This document shows positions 61,159 to 64,000 of a stretch of DNA of 64,000 bases, one piece after another. The translations under genes and the position numbers were made by a program. Position 1 is the first letter of the stretch, and every line of letters begins with the position of its first letter. The stretch is from Aphidius gifuensis (lineage: Eukaryota; Arthropoda; Insecta; Hymenoptera; Braconidae), in NCBI RefSeq assembly GCF_014905175.1, contig NC_057792.1, forward strand, positions 372,001 through 436,000, given 5' to 3'. The notes under the pieces are model-generated. The model ran no database searches and had not been told where the DNA came from. It saw nothing but the letters and a program-made list of their open reading frames with translations.

Positions 61159-62253
61159 ATGAAAATTTCAATAGGATTTTTGTTAATTTGTATAATCGGT
61201 AAGTTTAATTAATTTTCATCTGTTAAATTTTTATTGTTTCTTTTTTCAATAATAATAGTTAAAATAAAAAATATTTTTAATTTTTTAATTTACAGTGGTA
61301 GTTGAATCTTTTGATGGCGTTAACAAAAAATCACCGACATTTTCTTCTATAGCAAATACTGTTGTAAGATCAAAAGGTCAACTAGAAAAAAAAATTCCAC
61401 CAAAAAAATTTATTGATACATCATTTTTAGTATCAGTACGTTATCAACGCACTCATATTTGTCAAGGTGCAATTGTTGGTAGCAGACTCGTTGTGGTACC
61501 AGCTCACTGTGTCAATTGTCAACGAGCAAGCCAGTCTGATCTTCAAGTCTTTACTGATACAGAAGAGTTGCATGATGAAATTAACGTATCAAAAATTAAA
61601 TGTCCTGATCAAAATTCAAGTGGTGCTGTTACTTATTTATGGGTAAGAAATAAAAATATAAATTCCCCTGTCTAAAACAATTTTGTTATATTTATTATTG
61701 ATAAGTTGATCATAAAAAAAATAAAATGTTTTTGATTGGGTATTTATATTATAGCTGAGTAGACCTATCCAGAAGGACCAACAAATCATCAACTTGCCAG
61801 AGCTTCAATTAGCTGATAATAATTTTGTACCAGGTGATCGGGTTCATTCGAAAAACTACGCTTATGGCTGGGGCTTGAATGGAAATAATTCAAATACACC
61901 AGAACGAATAGAGACATCAATTGCACCAAAAAATAAATGTCGCACAGTTGATTATGGTTACTTGGACAGTCAAAAATATATTTGTACACATAAAAAAAAA
62001 TTCAACATTTGCCAGGTAACGTATAACAAACATTATTTTTATTTTTATATTTTTCTTTTGCATTTCTTGAACAAACAATATTGTAATTTTTTTTTCTTTT
62101 CAGGATAATAATGATATTGTATTGGTTTCTAACAATACCCTCATCGGAATTGCAACAAAAATAGGTTGTCAATCAAAGGTCAATGTTTTCAGTCGTTTAT
62201 CAGGGTATTTGCCAATGCTAAATTTAAACGACACAAATGATGATGATTTATAA
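61159..62253 (+). CDS. Secreted trypsin-fold serine protease homolog, catalytically dead (265 aa)
   Basis: Exons are 61159-61198 (MKISIGFLLICII), 61296-61642, 61755-62015 and 62104-62253, all GT-AG with matching phases. After the signal peptide and a basic linker of about 45 residues comes an S1 (chymotrypsin) fold: FLVSVRYQRTHICQGAIVGS, then VVVPAHC with the catalytic His at about residue 84, LSRPIQ and AYGWGLNGN. The catalytic Asp site (DIAL) reads GAVTYLW. The GDSGGP serine motif is replaced by CQDNNDIVL, followed by the usual LIGIATKIGC and VFSRLSGYL. The IVGG activation site is absent and no CLIP domain is present. It therefore cannot cleave peptides. Such homologs act in venom or hemolymph, for example in modulating melanisation. 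That role is inference. Confidence 0.87.
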
Positions 62254-62694
62254 ATGAAAATAAATAATTTATATATCTTTTCAAATATATTATTTAAATG
62301 ACTCTTGGAATTGAGAATAATTTGTCATTTTGTTAATTTAAATATAAATTATTATTTGTAATTTGAGTTAATAAATTTTGATAATTAAAACAAATACCTA
62401 TGAAAATTTATCCTAGTTTTTTGATAATTATAAATCTAATTAATCCTACATCATTCAAGATGTAAATAAAAATATTTTCATAAAGAAAATTTAATATTTT
62501 TCATCAAATTTTCATTTCGTCCTGTCTTACCGACGTAATTACAACAGTAGAAATTTATTTCAACCAAGAGATGGCTCACCAATGTCGATTTCGAGTCGAC
62601 CAGTGTTTTGGATTCATCAAGCAAGCCACCCAAGCCACCAAGCCACCAAGTCCTAGCACATGCGCATCCTATTTATGCATATCCTATTTATATT
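62254..62694. other. Intergenic region between protease homolog and Hsp90
   Basis: AATAAA at 62259 probably ends the protease homolog transcript. Around 62620-62660 there are short tandem AAGCCACC units. No gene was seen. Confidence 0.6.
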
Positions 62695-62737
62695 TTCTAG
62701 ATAATTCTAGACTCTTCTAGAATCTTCTCGAAATTTC
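62695..62737. promoter_or_regulatory. Nine-unit heat-shock element array
   Basis: Alternating TTC and GAn triplets occur every five bases without a break: TTC 62695, GAT 62700, TTC 62705, GAC 62710, TTC 62715, GAA 62720, TTC 62725, GAA 62730, TTC 62735. Seven of the nine are perfect. This is a binding site for several HSF trimers. It lies about 600 bp upstream of the probable Hsp90 start. Confidence 0.8.
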
Positions 62738-63254
62738 TAATCGATGAAAAAACATTAAAAAATGATTTCCAACAATTTTTTATTGCAAAAATATTTTTTT
62801 CTCAATTTCACATCAATTTAAATAATAAAATGAATAAATATTTTTTTATTAAATTATTTATTAATATTTATAAACAATTTAAATTAGTTTTATAAATATT
62901 ATTACTCTTATTTTTAAATAAACAATAAAATCATAACTTAACATTTAAAAATTCATTTAAATATTTTTATTAATTTTTTTTCAAAATTAAAATTAATTTA
63001 AATATTTATTTATAGTATTGTTTATTTATATATTTATTTAGACAACTTCTAGAAGCATCTGTGGCGTTTCCAATTTGCCGGAAACTCACCCCAACCAGAC
63101 AACAATTTTTTTTTTTAATTTAATTAAATAATTATGAAAAAAAATTAATAAAAATGCATAAATTTATCTCAAAAAAATTGTTTAATCTATAGAAAAATTA
63201 TTATGACAATTTTTTAATTAAATAAATAAATTTGTAGATGTATTTTATATTGTA

Positions 63255-63288
63255 TTCTAGAATTTTCGACTGGTCGATGTTTCTAGAA
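63255..63288. promoter_or_regulatory. Proximal heat-shock elements of Hsp90
   Basis: TTCTAGAATTTTC at 63255-63267 is a perfect three-unit heat-shock element (TTCnnGAAnnTTC). A further TTCTAGAA at 63281 is a two-unit site. They lie 45-80 nt before the predicted transcription start. A similar TTCTAGAA is at about 63049. Confidence 0.8.
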
Positions 63289-63300
63289 TAATTGCAAGCC

Positions 63301-63338
63301 GATAAAAGCGAGTGTCGCTGGCGCCTTGGCATCAGAAC
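63301..63338 (+). promoter_or_regulatory. Hsp90 core promoter
   Basis: GATAAAAG at 63301-63308 is a TATA-like box. The initiator-like GCATCAGAAC has its A at about 63334, some 31-33 nt downstream. The 5' leader to the ATG would be about 135 nt if unspliced. Confidence 0.55.
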
Positions 63339-63468
63339 CAAAAGTGAAACAGAGCTGTACGTATCGTGCATAAACAAAGTATTCTATTCAACTGCATATC
63401 CTCAAGGATAATAATTTATTGCAATTGTTTATAAATCAAACTACCAATTTTAATTGAATTACATCAAG

Positions 63469-63901
63469 ATGCCTGAAAACGTAGAAACTGGTGATGTTGA
63501 GACATTTGCATTTCAAGCTGAAATTGCTCAGCTTATGAGTCTAATTATAAACACCTTTTACTCCAATAAAGAAATATTTCTTCGTGAATTAATTTCAAAC
63601 TCATCTGATGTAAGTAAACAATAATTTAAATTACCATCATTTAATTTTTCATAAATTTATTTATCAAGTCAATCAAGTCTAACCTATTTAATTGTATATT
63701 TTTTAAAAGTCACAATTAAAATTAATAAATAGCTTAATGATTCATCAACTAATCATGTTGTTGTTGTTGTTTGTGTCAACAGGCCTTGGACAAGATTCGT
63801 TATGAATCATTGACTGATCCAACCAAGCTTGACAGCTGCAAGGATCTTCACATCAAGATCATTCCAAACAAGGCTGATAGAACTCTAACCATCATTGATA
63901 C
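63469..63901 (+). CDS. Hsp90: Cytosolic Hsp90 (Hsp83), 5' part
   Basis: Hsp90 is the ATP-dependent cytosolic chaperone that folds kinases, steroid receptors and other clients. Exon 63469-63609 encodes [20 protein letters not shown] and continues to [11 protein letters not shown]. Exon 63783-63901 encodes [16 protein letters not shown] and continues to [10 protein letters not shown]. The GHKL ATPase motif is intact: catalytic Glu at residue 40 and nucleotide-binding Asn at residue 44. The intron between SSD and ALDKIR is phase 0 (GTAAGT…AACAG). The second exon ends inside a codon before GTATGT. The remaining roughly 630 residues lie beyond the right edge. The start is preceded by ATCAAG and matches the family N-terminus. 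Confidence 0.97.
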
Positions 63902-64000
63902 GTATGTATAATTATTTATTTTAAATAAATAAATAAAATATTTATTTGTTTTATTTATCAATAATAATTAACTAATAAATTTTATGTTAATTTTTTGTGC
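63902..64000 (+). other. Hsp90: Hsp90 intron 2 (runs off window)
   Basis: GTATGT donor followed by AT-rich sequence to the edge. No further exon is visible. Confidence 0.8.

Noticed and set aside
51775..62253. Secreted cluster being an integrated polydnavirus segment
   Set aside because: No viral structural gene, Cys-motif, ankyrin or PTP-type bracovirus gene and no excision-site motif was recognised. Ordinary tandem duplication explains the array.

Overview
The window is a very AT-rich, intron-rich arthropod nuclear sequence. It contains eight recognisable protein-coding genes, all on the + strand. The organism is most likely an insect. The GABA receptor Rdl has the insect gene structure with duplicated alternative exons, and its ending (…VLLEEAK) is, from memory, like that of Hymenoptera. 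The extreme AT content plus a cluster of small secreted genes beside a dead serine protease homolog fits a parasitoid wasp (for example a braconid), but nothing here proves the species.

Region 1 (1-43260) is the 3' three quarters of Rdl, the GABA-gated chloride channel subunit. It includes alternative exon pair 3a/3b, exons 4 and 5, a second alternative pair (exon 6), then exons 7, 8, 9 and 10 with the stop. The signal peptide and first extracellular exons lie upstream of the window. Introns are huge, full of poly-A/T runs, and hold a tRNA-derived SINE-like element, foldbacks, a MITE-like element and one convincing core-promoter-like motif. Exon 9 carries one extra A in an A run, which puts TM4 out of frame.

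Region 2 (43261-51774) is largely noncoding. It has several strong inverted repeats and a few possible minus-strand exons of an unrecognised gene.

Region 3 (51775-62253) is a secreted-protein cluster. It starts with two diverged paralogues of an unknown family (202 and 170 aa). Next come three tandem copies of a Cys-rich secreted protein (251, 246 and 254 aa), which resemble the insect 27-kDa hemolymph glycoprotein/DUF1397 group. A 265-aa trypsin-fold serine protease homolog without Asp or Ser catalytic residues follows. All six begin with a short signal-peptide exon followed by a phase-1 intron. The triple array is flanked by two copies of a roughly 430-bp noncoding direct repeat. Among the three copies introns are nearly identical while exons differ at many amino acids, the pattern expected of fast-evolving venom, salivary or immune proteins.

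Region 4 (62254-64000) is the promoter and first two coding exons of cytosolic Hsp90 (Hsp83). Heat-shock elements lie upstream, including an uninterrupted nine-unit array. The gene runs off the right edge.
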